Below are positions 33,432 through 41,276 of a stretch of 64,000 nucleotides of DNA, one piece after another. The stretch's first letter is position 1. Each line of letters begins with the position of its first letter. The stretch is from a virus, in the IMG/VR virus record IMGVR_UViG_3300005613_004097, positions 1-64,000 of that record, one strand, 5' to 3'. A model generated the notes under the pieces. That model ran no database searches and was not told where the DNA came from. It saw only the letters and a list, made by a program, of their open reading frames with translations. The position numbers were made by a program, and so were the translations under genes.

Positions 33432-34412
33432 ATGTTATTGAATTTAATATTAGATGGTAATTACCTACTTTCAAAATTGGTATTTACACTTCACAAGAAC
33501 AACCTATTATATGGTGCTTTAGAACAAGCGCTCGAAAAATCAATTGAAAACTACAAGAAAATGTATCCGTTTCACAGGATATATCTCGTCTCAGACTCGA
33601 AACAATTGTCTTGGAGGAAAAAATTGAATAAAAAATACAAATCAACCAGAAAGAAGGATTCTGATATAGATTGGAAATTCGTTTATGATACTTATGATTC
33701 ATTCAAAGAATCCAGAAGCTACATCACTGTGCTTGAGTCCTCAGGAATAGAAGGTGACGATTGGATAGCACTTTTATGTGAAAAAACAAATGCAAAAAAC
33801 GAATCAAACTTCATAGTTACAAATGACCATGATATAAAACAACTTGTCAGGTTGAACACTGATGATGAATGGTTGAATTTCATGTCAAATGAAATGTATA
33901 ATAACAAGAATGTTTTCATGCCGAAAAATTACAGGATACTTGTAAGTAAGATAAAGCAAAGACCAAATGATGATATTTTCAATCTTAACAATGATACAGA
34001 ATTCATTGAACTTATAGAAACCTTATCCAAGAAATATAACATGAAGGAAATTGATTGGCAAGAATCTTTAGTCATCAAGTTGATTTCTGGTGATAGGTCT
34101 GATAATGTAAAGTCTGTTTACCTCAACCGCATGAAGAATGGAAAGCTAAGAGGTATCGGGGAAAAGGGTGCTGAAAAGATATATGAGAATTATCAGAGTG
34201 AGTTCGGTCAGATAGATATCAACGATCCCGACATGGGTGAGAATATCGGTGATATCATATGTGAAATGAAAAAATTATCAAAGACAAAGATACAGGACAT
34301 TTCCAAGAGGGTTGCTCAAAATAGAAAGATAATTGAACTTAAAACAGCATATTTTCCTGAGGAAATACGCGAAACTCTCGAAAAAAAATGGAAAGAGATA
34401 AATGAGATTTGA
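33432..34412 (+). CDS. 5'-3' flap/RNA-primer nuclease, T4 RNase H-like
   Basis: 326 residues. LILDGNYLL at 5-13, YLVSDSKQLSWRKKL near 52, KYKSTRKKDSDIDW near 68, GIEGDDWIALL near 107 and FIVTNDHDIKQLV near 126-138 supply the clustered acidic residues of the FEN-1/T4 RNase H fold; LISGDRSDNV and GIGEKGAEKIY near 220-250 form the helix-hairpin-helix part. Removes RNA primers and flaps during lagging-strand synthesis, working with ligase and single-strand-binding protein. Confidence 0.85.
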   Translation: MLLNLILDGNYLLSKLVFTLHKNNLLYGALEQALEKSIENYKKMYPFHRIYLVSDSKQLSWRKKLNKKYKSTRKKDSDIDWKFVYDTYDSFKESRSYITVLESSGIEGDDWIALLCEKTNAKNESNFIVTNDHDIKQLVRLNTDDEWLNFMSNEMYNNKNVFMPKNYRILVSKIKQRPNDDIFNLNNDTEFIELIETLSKKYNMKEIDWQESLVIKLISGDRSDNVKSVYLNRMKNGKLRGIGEKGAEKIYENYQSEFGQIDINDPDMGENIGDIICEMKKLSKTKIQDISKRVAQNRKIIELKTAYFPEEIRETLEKKWKEINEI

Positions 34413-34731
34413 TATATGGGATTCATATGTGGACTCTGTTTTGAATGTACAAAACCCTGTTTTAAAAAAACATTTGGTCCGGTATTTGAATGTCAGTCAA
34501 GTGACTGACTCTTTGAAGGAGACACTTATCGATGTTTGTGATAAAATTGATAAACTAAAGGAAAACGAGACAAAGAAAGGATCTGAATTACACATCGTGT
34601 GTAAGGATGCACCATTGAACTTTGATTGTTTTCTGACCTATGACCAACTTTTTGAAATAATCCCCATAGAATATTTTGAAAAGTATGAAAAATCACTTCT
34701 AAGGAAATGGAAACTCAATAAGTTATTATGA
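34402..34731 (+). CDS. hypothetical protein of the replication operon
   Basis: 109 residues, acidic/basic, mostly helical. Overlaps the nuclease gene by 11 bases and the next gene by four. No motif recognised; position suggests a replication accessory role. Confidence 0.65.
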   Translation: MRFDIWDSYVDSVLNVQNPVLKKHLVRYLNVSQVTDSLKETLIDVCDKIDKLKENETKKGSELHIVCKDAPLNFDCFLTYDQLFEIIPIEYFEKYEKSLLRKWKLNKLL

Positions 34732-35120
34732 ATCTTCTTGAAATAACAAATATAATGTTCAAAGACCGTGAAAAGTGGTCAACTGTAACTGCACAGGATA
34801 AGATCAAGAATTCCTTTATAATAAACAGATTCTTTGCAAAGAAAGAACCAGAACTAGCACAGTCCTTGAACTTCAAGGATTCTGATCCGGTAGTTGTGAT
34901 GGATACATGGTTCCATTACATGCAAAATAAACCTTATCCAAGATGGTTCTGGTCGAAATCAAAAAAAAAGACCGACAAGTTGACCAATGAGGATAAGTTG
35001 ATGATGGAAGAATTTTCTTTGGATAGAATGAGTATGGATTTTTTAAAGGAGAATTTCGAACAAGAATATAAACAAGAACTAAAATTAATAAAAACAAGAT
35101 TAAAAAATGGAAAAAAATAA
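34728..35120 (+). CDS. small replication-operon protein, possibly clamp-loader small-subunit-like
   Basis: 130 residues starting MNLLEITNIMFKDREKWSTV. The block KNSFIINRFFAKKEPELAQ followed by an aromatic segment (PYPRWFWSKS) is reminiscent of the small clamp-loader subunit found next to replication genes in other T4-like phages. This is a weak resemblance only; hypothetical otherwise. Overlaps the preceding gene by four bases. Confidence 0.5.
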   Translation: MNLLEITNIMFKDREKWSTVTAQDKIKNSFIINRFFAKKEPELAQSLNFKDSDPVVVMDTWFHYMQNKPYPRWFWSKSKKKTDKLTNEDKLMMEEFSLDRMSMDFLKENFEQEYKQELKLIKTRLKNGKK

Positions 35121-35121
35121 G

Positions 35122-35649
35122 ATGAATTGGTATGTGATAAAAGTTCAGAACAACAGAGAGAAAAAAGTATTGCAGAAAATAATCGAGCAACTTGAATCTG
35201 ATGAACTTTCACATGTTATCGGAGAATCTATCGTGCCTGTAGAGAAACACGTCACTATGAAGAATGGGAAAAAACAATTCAAAGATAAAGTTGTTTACCC
35301 TGGATACATTTTCTTGGAGACAAATGCGATTGGTGAGATCAATAATGTGATCAGACAGACCGATGGTGCAGGTGGTTTCGTAAAGCAACGAGATGGATCT
35401 ATCATACCTATGAGAACTCGTGAAGTTGAGAAATTGTTCAAGGACCAGCAGAAAGAAGACGATATCGATATAACAAAGCTGTTCGTATCTGGTGAAGAGG
35501 TCAAGGTGATTGATGGAGCATTTGCTTCTTTCAAAGGAAGTATCAAAGAAATAAATGCTGATAAACAAAGATTGAAGGTAGAGATCGCCATTTTCAATAG
35601 AATGACAGATATTGACCTTGATTTTGCACAGGTTGAGAAATTAAGTTAA
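35122..35649 (+). CDS. NusG-like transcription elongation factor
   Basis: 175 residues from the ATG at 35122, one base after the preceding stop; an ATG five codons upstream (35107) is also possible. The NGN domain starts MNWYVIKVQNNREKKVLQKI and continues to VYPGYIFLETN; the C-terminal KOW motif is GEEVKVIDGAFASFKGSIKEIN near residues 120-141. NusG binds RNA polymerase and alters pausing and termination. A phage copy could reprogramme host polymerase, for example for antitermination in long late operons. Confidence 0.88.
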   Translation: MNWYVIKVQNNREKKVLQKIIEQLESDELSHVIGESIVPVEKHVTMKNGKKQFKDKVVYPGYIFLETNAIGEINNVIRQTDGAGGFVKQRDGSIIPMRTREVEKLFKDQQKEDDIDITKLFVSGEEVKVIDGAFASFKGSIKEINADKQRLKVEIAIFNRMTDIDLDFAQVEKLS

Positions 35650-35650
35650 G

Positions 35651-36406
35651 ATGGGCCTAAAAAAGACGGTAAGTAAGGACAGGAAAATATACGGCCAGTT
35701 CAAGGTTTATTCACCTGATGATGTTCTGATGTTCCATTGTGGTAAGAAAAAGGTAGATTGGTATCTTAAAAGAGATCTTGCTGAAAAGATAGCTCACAAT
35801 GTTATAAGATTGACATTTCAACCGAAAGGTTATGGCAATCATAATGATGAGTTCGGACTGACGAATATGGAAAACAGGTGTGTGAATTGTGGTGATCGGG
35901 AACACTTGACACGACATCACATTGTTCCTTATTGCTATAGACGACATTTTCCTCTTGAAATGAAGTCGCATGATTTCCATGACATAGTTGCCATGTGCGC
36001 TTCGTGTCACGAATCATATGAGAAGTTGGCATTTCAACTTAAAACCGAATTGTCTGAAACATACAATATCTCACTCAATGGAACGAGAGAATTTGATAGA
36101 GATACTTTCAATATGCAAAAGAAACTTTTTGCACTTCAACTTGATAATGTGCCTCAAAGTAGGAGAGATCAATTGAAAACTGAAATAAAACAACATTTCG
36201 GTTGGAAAAGATTGACAAAGAAAAGAATCGAGTGGTTGGAGAACAAAACGGTAAGGAAGCAAATAAAAACACATGGTGAACTATTGGTTGAGAAATTGGA
36301 AGACTTTGATGAATTCATCATATTGTGGAGGAAACATTTTTTAAGAAACAATAATCTTGAATTCCTACCTGAAACTTGGTCTGTGGATTATAAAAAAATA
36401 AAATAG
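35651..36406 (+). CDS. HNH endonuclease
   Basis: 251 residues. CVNCGDREHLTRHHIVPYCY (about 76-95) and DIVAMCASCHESYE (about 113-126) give a complete HNH core with two CxxC zinc pairs. N-terminal residues 1-70 and a basic C-terminal half may bind DNA. It could be a homing enzyme or a packaging-associated nuclease; the location inside a tight operon favours a resident role. Stop is TAG. Confidence 0.85.
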   Translation: MGLKKTVSKDRKIYGQFKVYSPDDVLMFHCGKKKVDWYLKRDLAEKIAHNVIRLTFQPKGYGNHNDEFGLTNMENRCVNCGDREHLTRHHIVPYCYRRHFPLEMKSHDFHDIVAMCASCHESYEKLAFQLKTELSETYNISLNGTREFDRDTFNMQKKLFALQLDNVPQSRRDQLKTEIKQHFGWKRLTKKRIEWLENKTVRKQIKTHGELLVEKLEDFDEFIILWRKHFLRNNNLEFLPETWSVDYKKIK

Positions 36407-36409
36407 AAT

Positions 36410-36853
36410 ATGGAATTGATCACAACAAAAACAGCACTTGCTTCTGATATGGGTGTGTCAGGAAATCTGTTCGGTGGTGTCATGCTTTCTTGGCTTGACC
36501 TGAGCGGCGCGGCATACGCATCTCAAGTATGTGATTCACCGAGATTGGTAACGGTGAAATTCGAAGAGGTCATATTTGAAAGACCTGTCAAAATAGGAAA
36601 TCTCATAAAAATATATGCAGATGTCGTTAGATTTGGGAAAACTTCGATAACCATAAAAATAGAAGCCAGAAAACACAATGTAGAGACAGGCACTCAGCAA
36701 TGTGTGACCAAAACAATTGCCGTATTTGTGAAGATAAATGAGGATGGTGATCCTATACCTATACATGAGAATTTAAAGAATAGGTATCAGGAGAGAAAGG
36801 AAAAATACGGAAGAGCACTTCTGACACCGGAAGAATTCGATTGTCAAGTTTAA
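36410..36853 (+). CDS. acyl-CoA thioesterase, YciA-like hotdog
   Basis: 147 residues. GNLFGGVMLSWLDLSGAAYA at 18-37 is the hotdog active-site segment with the conserved Asn-x-x-Gly-Gly and Asp31; VTVKFEEVIFERPVKIGNLI and a basic C-terminal tail complete the YciA pattern. The family hydrolyses acyl-CoA thioesters as a hexamer in the cytoplasm. In a phage it is an auxiliary metabolic gene that could alter lipid supply or membrane composition. Starts three bases after the HNH stop. Confidence 0.88.
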   Translation: MELITTKTALASDMGVSGNLFGGVMLSWLDLSGAAYASQVCDSPRLVTVKFEEVIFERPVKIGNLIKIYADVVRFGKTSITIKIEARKHNVETGTQQCVTKTIAVFVKINEDGDPIPIHENLKNRYQERKEKYGRALLTPEEFDCQV

Positions 36854-36956
36854 TATATAGGTGTAAGGTATATACCAGAGTTGGGTATGTGATATTGGTC
36901 GGTATGTGCCTCAAAAAACAGAATGAATATGGAAGAGTGTTCCAGTGAACTGACAG

Positions 36957-37181
36957 ATGAAGATAGTAAAAAAAAGATTGGCAGATATTTTTCTATTCGC
37001 CGCGGCATTTTTCAATCCGTTCGGGTTCGATGCTGCTCAGATGTTGCTGATCAAATTTTTAGGATCTTTGTGGAAGGCCAATCTGGCTTTGTATTTCCTT
37101 TCGGCACTTTGCTTTGGATTTTATATTGTATTCTCTAAGACAGATCCATTTGATGTCATAAAAAAACTAAGAAAGAAATGA
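36957..37181 (+). CDS. small two-segment membrane protein
   Basis: 74 residues starting MKIVKKRLADIFLFAAAFF. Hydrophobic segments at about 10-30 and 38-58 with a basic N- and C-terminus predict two inner-membrane helices. It might be a holin or a lysis regulator, but no family signature supports this. The stop overlaps the start of the next gene (ATGA). The alternative frame at 36923-37138 is less protein-like. Confidence 0.55.
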   Translation: MKIVKKRLADIFLFAAAFFNPFGFDAAQMLLIKFLGSLWKANLALYFLSALCFGFYIVFSKTDPFDVIKKLRKK

Positions 37182-37726
37182 TAAAGAAATTCAGTCAATA
37201 TAACGAAAACTTTCAGGATACACCTGAGGAGTATATCAAAACTGCCTTGATGAAGATAAAAAACAAGATAGATGGATTTTTCGAAAAGGAGCCAGAGCGA
37301 GATCCAAATGAGGTGATATCAATGAGTCAGGCGATCGAACAGGGAAAGAAAAAATCAAAGAAGGATAAGAACATGTCACTTTCTGATATGGGGTTGAGTA
37401 TCGAGTCGTCAGAACTCAGTAAATACTCTGCTCTTTATGATAATGTTACTTTCAAGTTCTCTGATCCTGAGTTCTGGTATAATCTTTACATTACTATCCC
37501 ACTGAATTACATTGAGATGGACAAGGAATCTGATTTTTCAGATACTGATATAGAAGAATGTTCGATAAAATTCAAAAAATACAATTACGAGAACAATATC
37601 ATCGGACAGTTAGGTCCGAGAAAGGTCAAGATAGAAGATATTGATGAGACATTTTTGGTCGATCTTAAAATTGAATTGGACGAGGATTTTCCGAGTGAAG
37701 AGGAAGAATTTGAAATAGAGACCTGA
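37178..37726 (+). CDS. hypothetical protein with capsid-targeting-like N-terminus
   Basis: 182 residues starting MIKKFSQYNENFQDT. Residues 25-75 are helical and basic; the C-terminus is very acidic (DEDFPSEEEEFEIET). No domain recognised. Coupled to the upstream membrane-protein gene by an ATGA overlap. The motif Y-N-E-N fits the shared cleavage-site pattern. Confidence 0.7.
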   Translation: MIKKFSQYNENFQDTPEEYIKTALMKIKNKIDGFFEKEPERDPNEVISMSQAIEQGKKKSKKDKNMSLSDMGLSIESSELSKYSALYDNVTFKFSDPEFWYNLYITIPLNYIEMDKESDFSDTDIEECSIKFKKYNYENNIIGQLGPRKVKIEDIDETFLVDLKIELDEDFPSEEEEFEIET

Positions 37727-37746
37727 TCCTTTGTGATATATATTTC

Positions 37747-38232
37747 ATGTCGTTCAATGTAGTAACTAATATGAGGGTGATGCAGGATATCAAGAAATCG
37801 CCATATTTTAAACCCAATTTAGGAATGGTGGCCACCATTGACAAAGCTGGTGATAGAATCTATAATGAAAGAGATAAATTCGCTTTCTTCTATAATAATC
37901 GATATAGGACAACTATTTATGGACAAGGAAACTTAGGGGATATCATGTTCTATGTGGATCATTACATCCGTGATAACCAACTTGCTTTTTACAAAGAACA
38001 GGAAGAATTTATTTTTGACCATGATCCTAAGATGATCGAAGAGAAGGGTATAAATTTCTTTTTAGGTGATATCTTAAAAAGGATCGATGAAAAATATAAA
38101 GAGCGAGTTCAACAGGCAGAGGATAAGAAAATAGAGATACCGAAATCAGATCCTAATAAGATAATTCAAAATCCAGGTGCAGTTTCATATGAGGATCTTA
38201 AGGCTTATTTGCAAAGCAAGAACAAGTTATAA
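37747..38232 (+). CDS. conserved phage protein, possibly structural
   Basis: 161 residues starting MSFNVVTNMRVMQDIKKSPY. A globular N-terminal domain with many aromatic residues (YNERDKFAFFYNNRYRTTIY) is followed by a helical and charged C-terminus. A TATATATT string lies directly upstream, as before other late genes. Probably a minor virion or assembly protein; not recognised. Confidence 0.6.
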   Translation: MSFNVVTNMRVMQDIKKSPYFKPNLGMVATIDKAGDRIYNERDKFAFFYNNRYRTTIYGQGNLGDIMFYVDHYIRDNQLAFYKEQEEFIFDHDPKMIEEKGINFFLGDILKRIDEKYKERVQQAEDKKIEIPKSDPNKIIQNPGAVSYEDLKAYLQSKNKL

Positions 38233-38463
38233 TGAGCACATTCTTAAAAGATGATCGTGTATCTTGATCTTTGTGTATTCGTCAATATCCTCAAAGTAAT
38301 AAGGTATGTCAAGGTCATCATCAAACTCGTGTAGAATAATGTGGTCAGTTTCCCTATCCCATTCTATGGTGTCAAAACAATAATCATTCACATTCATTTT
38401 CAGAATTATCTCATTGTGTGTGATGCCCAATAGTTTGATATATGTTCGTATATTTTTTTCCAT
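38227..38463 (-). CDS. small acidic hypothetical protein
   Basis: 78 residues, acidic (HEFDDDLDIPYYFEDID). Convergent with and overlapping the end of the 161-residue gene by six bases. No family recognised. Confidence 0.6.
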   Translation of the reverse strand: MEKNIRTYIKLLGITHNEIILKMNVNDYCFDTIEWDRETDHIILHEFDDDLDIPYYFEDIDEYTKIKIHDHLLRMCSL

Positions 38464-38502
38464 ATTACACTCATTTATATTGAAATTTCAGATAAAAGTT
38501 AT

Positions 38503-38510
38503 TATATTTG
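38503..38510 (+). promoter_or_regulatory. Bacteroidetes-type -7 box (TATATTTG)
   Basis: TATATTTG five bases before the RNA ligase ATG, so the message should be nearly leaderless. Shows that the host-type promoter is used on both strands. Confidence 0.6.
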
Positions 38511-38514
38511 TACC

Positions 38515-39696
38515 ATGTCAAAAAAGCAAAAATACTATCTTCCAACTTATGAGCAAGCTGTTTCAATGTGTGAGGCAAATGGTAATTTGCTTTTCTATGA
38601 GACCAAGCACAAACTAGATGGGTATGATATTTCCATATTCAATTATAGACTTGCTCAATGGTCAGATTTCGAAGACCCACTGAAAGATGGTGGGTCAGTA
38701 AAAGCATATGAGATGAGAGGACTTGTATTTGTCTTCGATAAGGATGGATCATTATACGATAGATTTTTATTGATGGATAAGTTCTTCAATCTTGGTCAAA
38801 CACCATCTAGTGAGTTGTCTGTTGTAAAGGATCTTAAAGTGAATCGAGTATTCAATAAAGAAGATGGTTCAATTGCAAGTTTCATCAAACTTCCAAACGG
38901 CAGAGTTTTTGGTAAAAGCAAGACCTCATTTTCAAGTGATCAGGCAATTGAGATACAAAAGATATATGACACTGATATGAACATCAAAAGATGTGTCGAT
39001 CATTTTCTTGACAATAATATTGTTCCGATATTCGAGTATGTGTCTCCAAGGAATAGAATTGTGGTTTCTTATCAAGAAACTGAATTGATACTATTGCAGC
39101 TCAGAGATAACTTGACCGGTGAATATCTTGACATCGATAGATTTTCTCATGTCCTACATGGTGTCAGAGTTGCTGAGAGTGAAGATATCACTTTAGAGAA
39201 GGCAATTCAATTGGCATCTTATATCAAAGACAAGGAAGGTTGGGTATTTCAATTCAGTGATGGTACAATGATCAAGTTGAAAACTCTTTGGTATTTCAAC
39301 TTACATAAATTGTTCACTGATGAGATCAACAGAGAGAACACTTTACTTGCCATGATATTGAATGATACGATCGATGATGTTATCTCACAATTGGGTAATG
39401 ATGAAACTGCCAAATTGACAAAGAATGAGATATCATTTACAATAGATGTTGTGAATTTCAAGATCGGTCAGTTATCTGATGAGATAGGTGTTTTACTATC
39501 AGAATATACAGGTGATAAGAAAGAATTTGCTATCAGATACAGAAAACACCATCTGTTCCATTTTGCAATGGGTATCATCGGTGGTAAGAATAAGATCGAT
39601 ATGATACGGGAATATCTATTGAAGAAAACTGCCAGGTTACAGACTGCTAGAAAGTGGCTTGATACTGCGAAGATGGATTATCTAAAGTGTCATTGA
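38515..39696 (+). CDS. RNA ligase, T4 Rnl1 family
   Basis: 393 residues. YEMRGLVFVFDKDGS (65-79) and DKFFNLGQ (88-95) precede the nucleotidyl motif NKEDGSIASF, with Lys115 as predicted AMP-accepting residue; GRVFGKSKTSF, EGWVFQFSDGTMIKLKTLWY (motifs IV and V) follow. Rnl1 seals RNA ends and in T4 repairs tRNA cut by the PrrC anticodon nuclease, together with polynucleotide kinase. A host-type promoter predicts early expression. No Pnkp gene is visible in the window. Confidence 0.9.
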   Translation: MSKKQKYYLPTYEQAVSMCEANGNLLFYETKHKLDGYDISIFNYRLAQWSDFEDPLKDGGSVKAYEMRGLVFVFDKDGSLYDRFLLMDKFFNLGQTPSSELSVVKDLKVNRVFNKEDGSIASFIKLPNGRVFGKSKTSFSSDQAIEIQKIYDTDMNIKRCVDHFLDNNIVPIFEYVSPRNRIVVSYQETELILLQLRDNLTGEYLDIDRFSHVLHGVRVAESEDITLEKAIQLASYIKDKEGWVFQFSDGTMIKLKTLWYFNLHKLFTDEINRENTLLAMILNDTIDDVISQLGNDETAKLTKNEISFTIDVVNFKIGQLSDEIGVLLSEYTGDKKEFAIRYRKHHLFHFAMGIIGGKNKIDMIREYLLKKTARLQTARKWLDTAKMDYLKCH

Positions 39697-40510
39697 AAAC
39701 TGAAAGGAATTTCTCAGATTCTCTTGATCGTCTTTTCGATAGAGATTCTTTGAATTTTTCTTTCAGTTTATATTTTTTTATCATCTCTCCTGCCTTTTTA
39801 AGATTGCCTCGCTTTATCTTCTGTATAAGATTACTTTCTCGTAGAGATCCGACTCCTGAATTGAAAGCCAGTGAAACAAGTACATCAAATTGATCCTGTG
39901 TGAGTTTCACATCTATTCCTTTCTCTTCCCACTCTTTGAAGATCTTTCTCACACCATCGGCAGCTATTTTAAGATCTTCTTCTAATAATTCCTGAGCTCT
40001 TTCTCGTGTTATCTCATCTCCTACTTTATACTTTGATCGTCTTATTTTCTCTGCATGTCCCCATCCGATTGTAACCATACCATCACCAAGTTTATATGCT
40101 TTCAGAACAGGTTCTCCCTTTTCCTTTGCACTTCCTTCTTCATATTTAATTGATTTCCAACCCTCGCTTGAAAGTCTCATCTTGGTGACATCTTTGAACT
40201 TACTTTCAAATTCATCGAGTTTTGATGTTATCTCATCTTCTAGTTTTGGTTCTATCTGTTTTATTTCTTTTTTGATCGATTCGTCCTTGATTATTGTTTC
40301 TATCATGACGGGAGGTGCTATCATTAACATTGAGGCTATCAAATAACCAATTATCTTTTTCTGTCTTTCAAAATTGAGCTTCTTGATCTTCTTTAATGTG
40401 GATAAAAATGTTGATCGAAGCATATTCAGATTTGATTCATTGATTGTCGATAATCTCTGGTCGATGAATTCTTTTATTTCTGATTCTATGAATTGTTGAT
40501 AATTCTTCAT
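39647..40510 (-). CDS. GH24 lysozyme with capsid-targeting-like N-terminus and membrane segment
   Basis: 287 residues from the ATG at 40510. The first residues MKNYQQFIESE are almost the T4 internal-protein capsid-targeting sequence. A hydrophobic stretch (IGYLIASMLMIAPPVMI) at about 47-64 could be a membrane or signal-anchor helix. The C-terminal 175 residues match endolysins of the GH24 family: SSEGWKS with catalytic Glu, KLGDGMVTIGWGHA with the Asp/Thr pair, and LTQDQFDVLVSLAFNSGVG. It could be released from the head to open peptidoglycan at entry, or act at lysis. The 3' end overlaps the RNA ligase gene by 50 bases in the opposite direction. Confidence 0.88.
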   Translation of the reverse strand: MKNYQQFIESEIKEFIDQRLSTINESNLNMLRSTFLSTLKKIKKLNFERQKKIIGYLIASMLMIAPPVMIETIIKDESIKKEIKQIEPKLEDEITSKLDEFESKFKDVTKMRLSSEGWKSIKYEEGSAKEKGEPVLKAYKLGDGMVTIGWGHAEKIRRSKYKVGDEITRERAQELLEEDLKIAADGVRKIFKEWEEKGIDVKLTQDQFDVLVSLAFNSGVGSLRESNLIQKIKRGNLKKAGEMIKKYKLKEKFKESLSKRRSRESEKFLSVFNDTLDNPSSQYQATF

Positions 40511-40601
40511 TTTACATTTTTCCAAATTTTGACTCGCATTTTTTTAGATGTCTCATAGTTGTATATATTAAAAATGATCATTATTTTTGAAAAAAAAACA
40601 A

Positions 40602-41120
40602 ATGAAAGAACAAGCTAAACAATTCGCATTCAAAGCACACCAAGATGTAAATCAAAAATATGGTGATAAACCATATTCATATCACTTACAAATGGTTGTA
40701 GATGCTGGTGAAGAATTCATTCACCTCATCCCCGAAAACAAACGAGATATTGTGATATCAGCATGTTATTCTCACGACCTTATTGAAGATGCCAGAATGA
40801 CTTACAATAATGTGAAACAAGTTCTTGGTGAGGAAGTTGCTGAAATAGTATATGCTCTCACTAACGAGAAAGGAAGAACAAGAAAAGAAAGAGCCAATGA
40901 TAAATATTATCAAGGTATCAGAGAAACTCCTTTTGCTTCTTTTGTAAAAGTGTGTGATAGAATTGCCAATGTTAGGAATTCAAAAGCAGAGGGTAGTAGA
41001 ATGTTTGAAATGTATAAAAAAGAGAATCAAAATTTCGTTGACAAGATATATGATGAAGATTACAAAGAGATTTTTGATTATCTTGATTCATTATTCCGAT
41101 TAAAAAATTTGGTAGTTTAA
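40602..41120 (+). CDS. HD-domain alarmone hydrolase-like protein ((p)ppGpp hydrolase, small alarmone hydrolase)
   Basis: 172 residues from the ATG at 40602. YSYHLQMVVDAG (His28), CYSHDLIEDA (His58-Asp59, Glu62-Asp63) and FVKVCDRIANVRNS (Asp119, Asn123, Arg125) are the ligands and substrate contacts of the SpoT/MESH1 hydrolase fold in the correct order. Length is that of stand-alone small alarmone hydrolases. It should remove pyrophosphate from (p)ppGpp or related alarmones, preventing the stringent response or neutralising alarmone-based defence. A following promoter at 41131 begins a new unit. Confidence 0.82.
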   Translation: MKEQAKQFAFKAHQDVNQKYGDKPYSYHLQMVVDAGEEFIHLIPENKRDIVISACYSHDLIEDARMTYNNVKQVLGEEVAEIVYALTNEKGRTRKERANDKYYQGIRETPFASFVKVCDRIANVRNSKAEGSRMFEMYKKENQNFVDKIYDEDYKEIFDYLDSLFRLKNLVV

Positions 41121-41138
41121 AAAACTTCCTTATATTTG
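41108..41138 (+). promoter_or_regulatory. complete Bacteroidetes promoter (TTTG-N19-TATATTTG)
   Basis: TTTG at 41108-41111 and TATATTTG at 41131-41138 are 19 bases apart, the textbook -33/-7 arrangement for Bacteroidetes. Transcription should start a few bases before the structured RNA at 41157. Confidence 0.75.
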
Positions 41139-41156
41139 TATCATATAAAGAAACAA

Positions 41157-41236
41157 GCTCTCAGAGGTTTAAACTAGTCGCGGGACTGGACTGACTTCTA
41201 AACTCAGAACCAAGGGGATCGTGCCCTCCTGAGAGC
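41157..41236 (+). ncRNA. 80-nt structured RNA, tRNA-like cloverleaf with CUA in anticodon position
   Basis: The ends GCTCTCAG and CTGAGAGC pair over 8 bp. Inside are three hairpins: CTAGTC-GCGG-GACTGG, CTGAC-TTCTAAA-CTCAG (four pairs plus a C-C mismatch, 7-nt loop with CTA at 41198-41200), and GGGG-ATCGTGC-CCTC, whose loop keeps the TCG of a T-loop. Spacing from the anticodon arm to the acceptor (22 nt) equals that of tRNA, but the D-arm side is about seven nucleotides too long. So this is either a divergent amber-suppressor tRNA or another structured leader. It starts a transcript whose first and third genes have an in-frame TAG. CCA is not encoded. Confidence 0.55.
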
Positions 41237-41276
41237 ACAAATTAAATAATATATAAACCAAAATAAATTAAATAAA

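Noticed and set aside
36923-37138. Alternative frame overlapping the small membrane protein
   Set aside because: No hydrophobic or conserved pattern, while the frame at 36957 has two membrane segments and ATGA coupling to the next gene.
38227-38232. A promoter or terminator between the convergent genes here
   Set aside because: The genes overlap by six bases and no hairpin with a T run is visible.
41157-41236. Calling the 80-nt RNA a normal tRNA
   Set aside because: The D-arm side is about seven nucleotides too long, the anticodon stem has a C-C mismatch and the T-loop lacks most conserved bases; reported as ncRNA instead.
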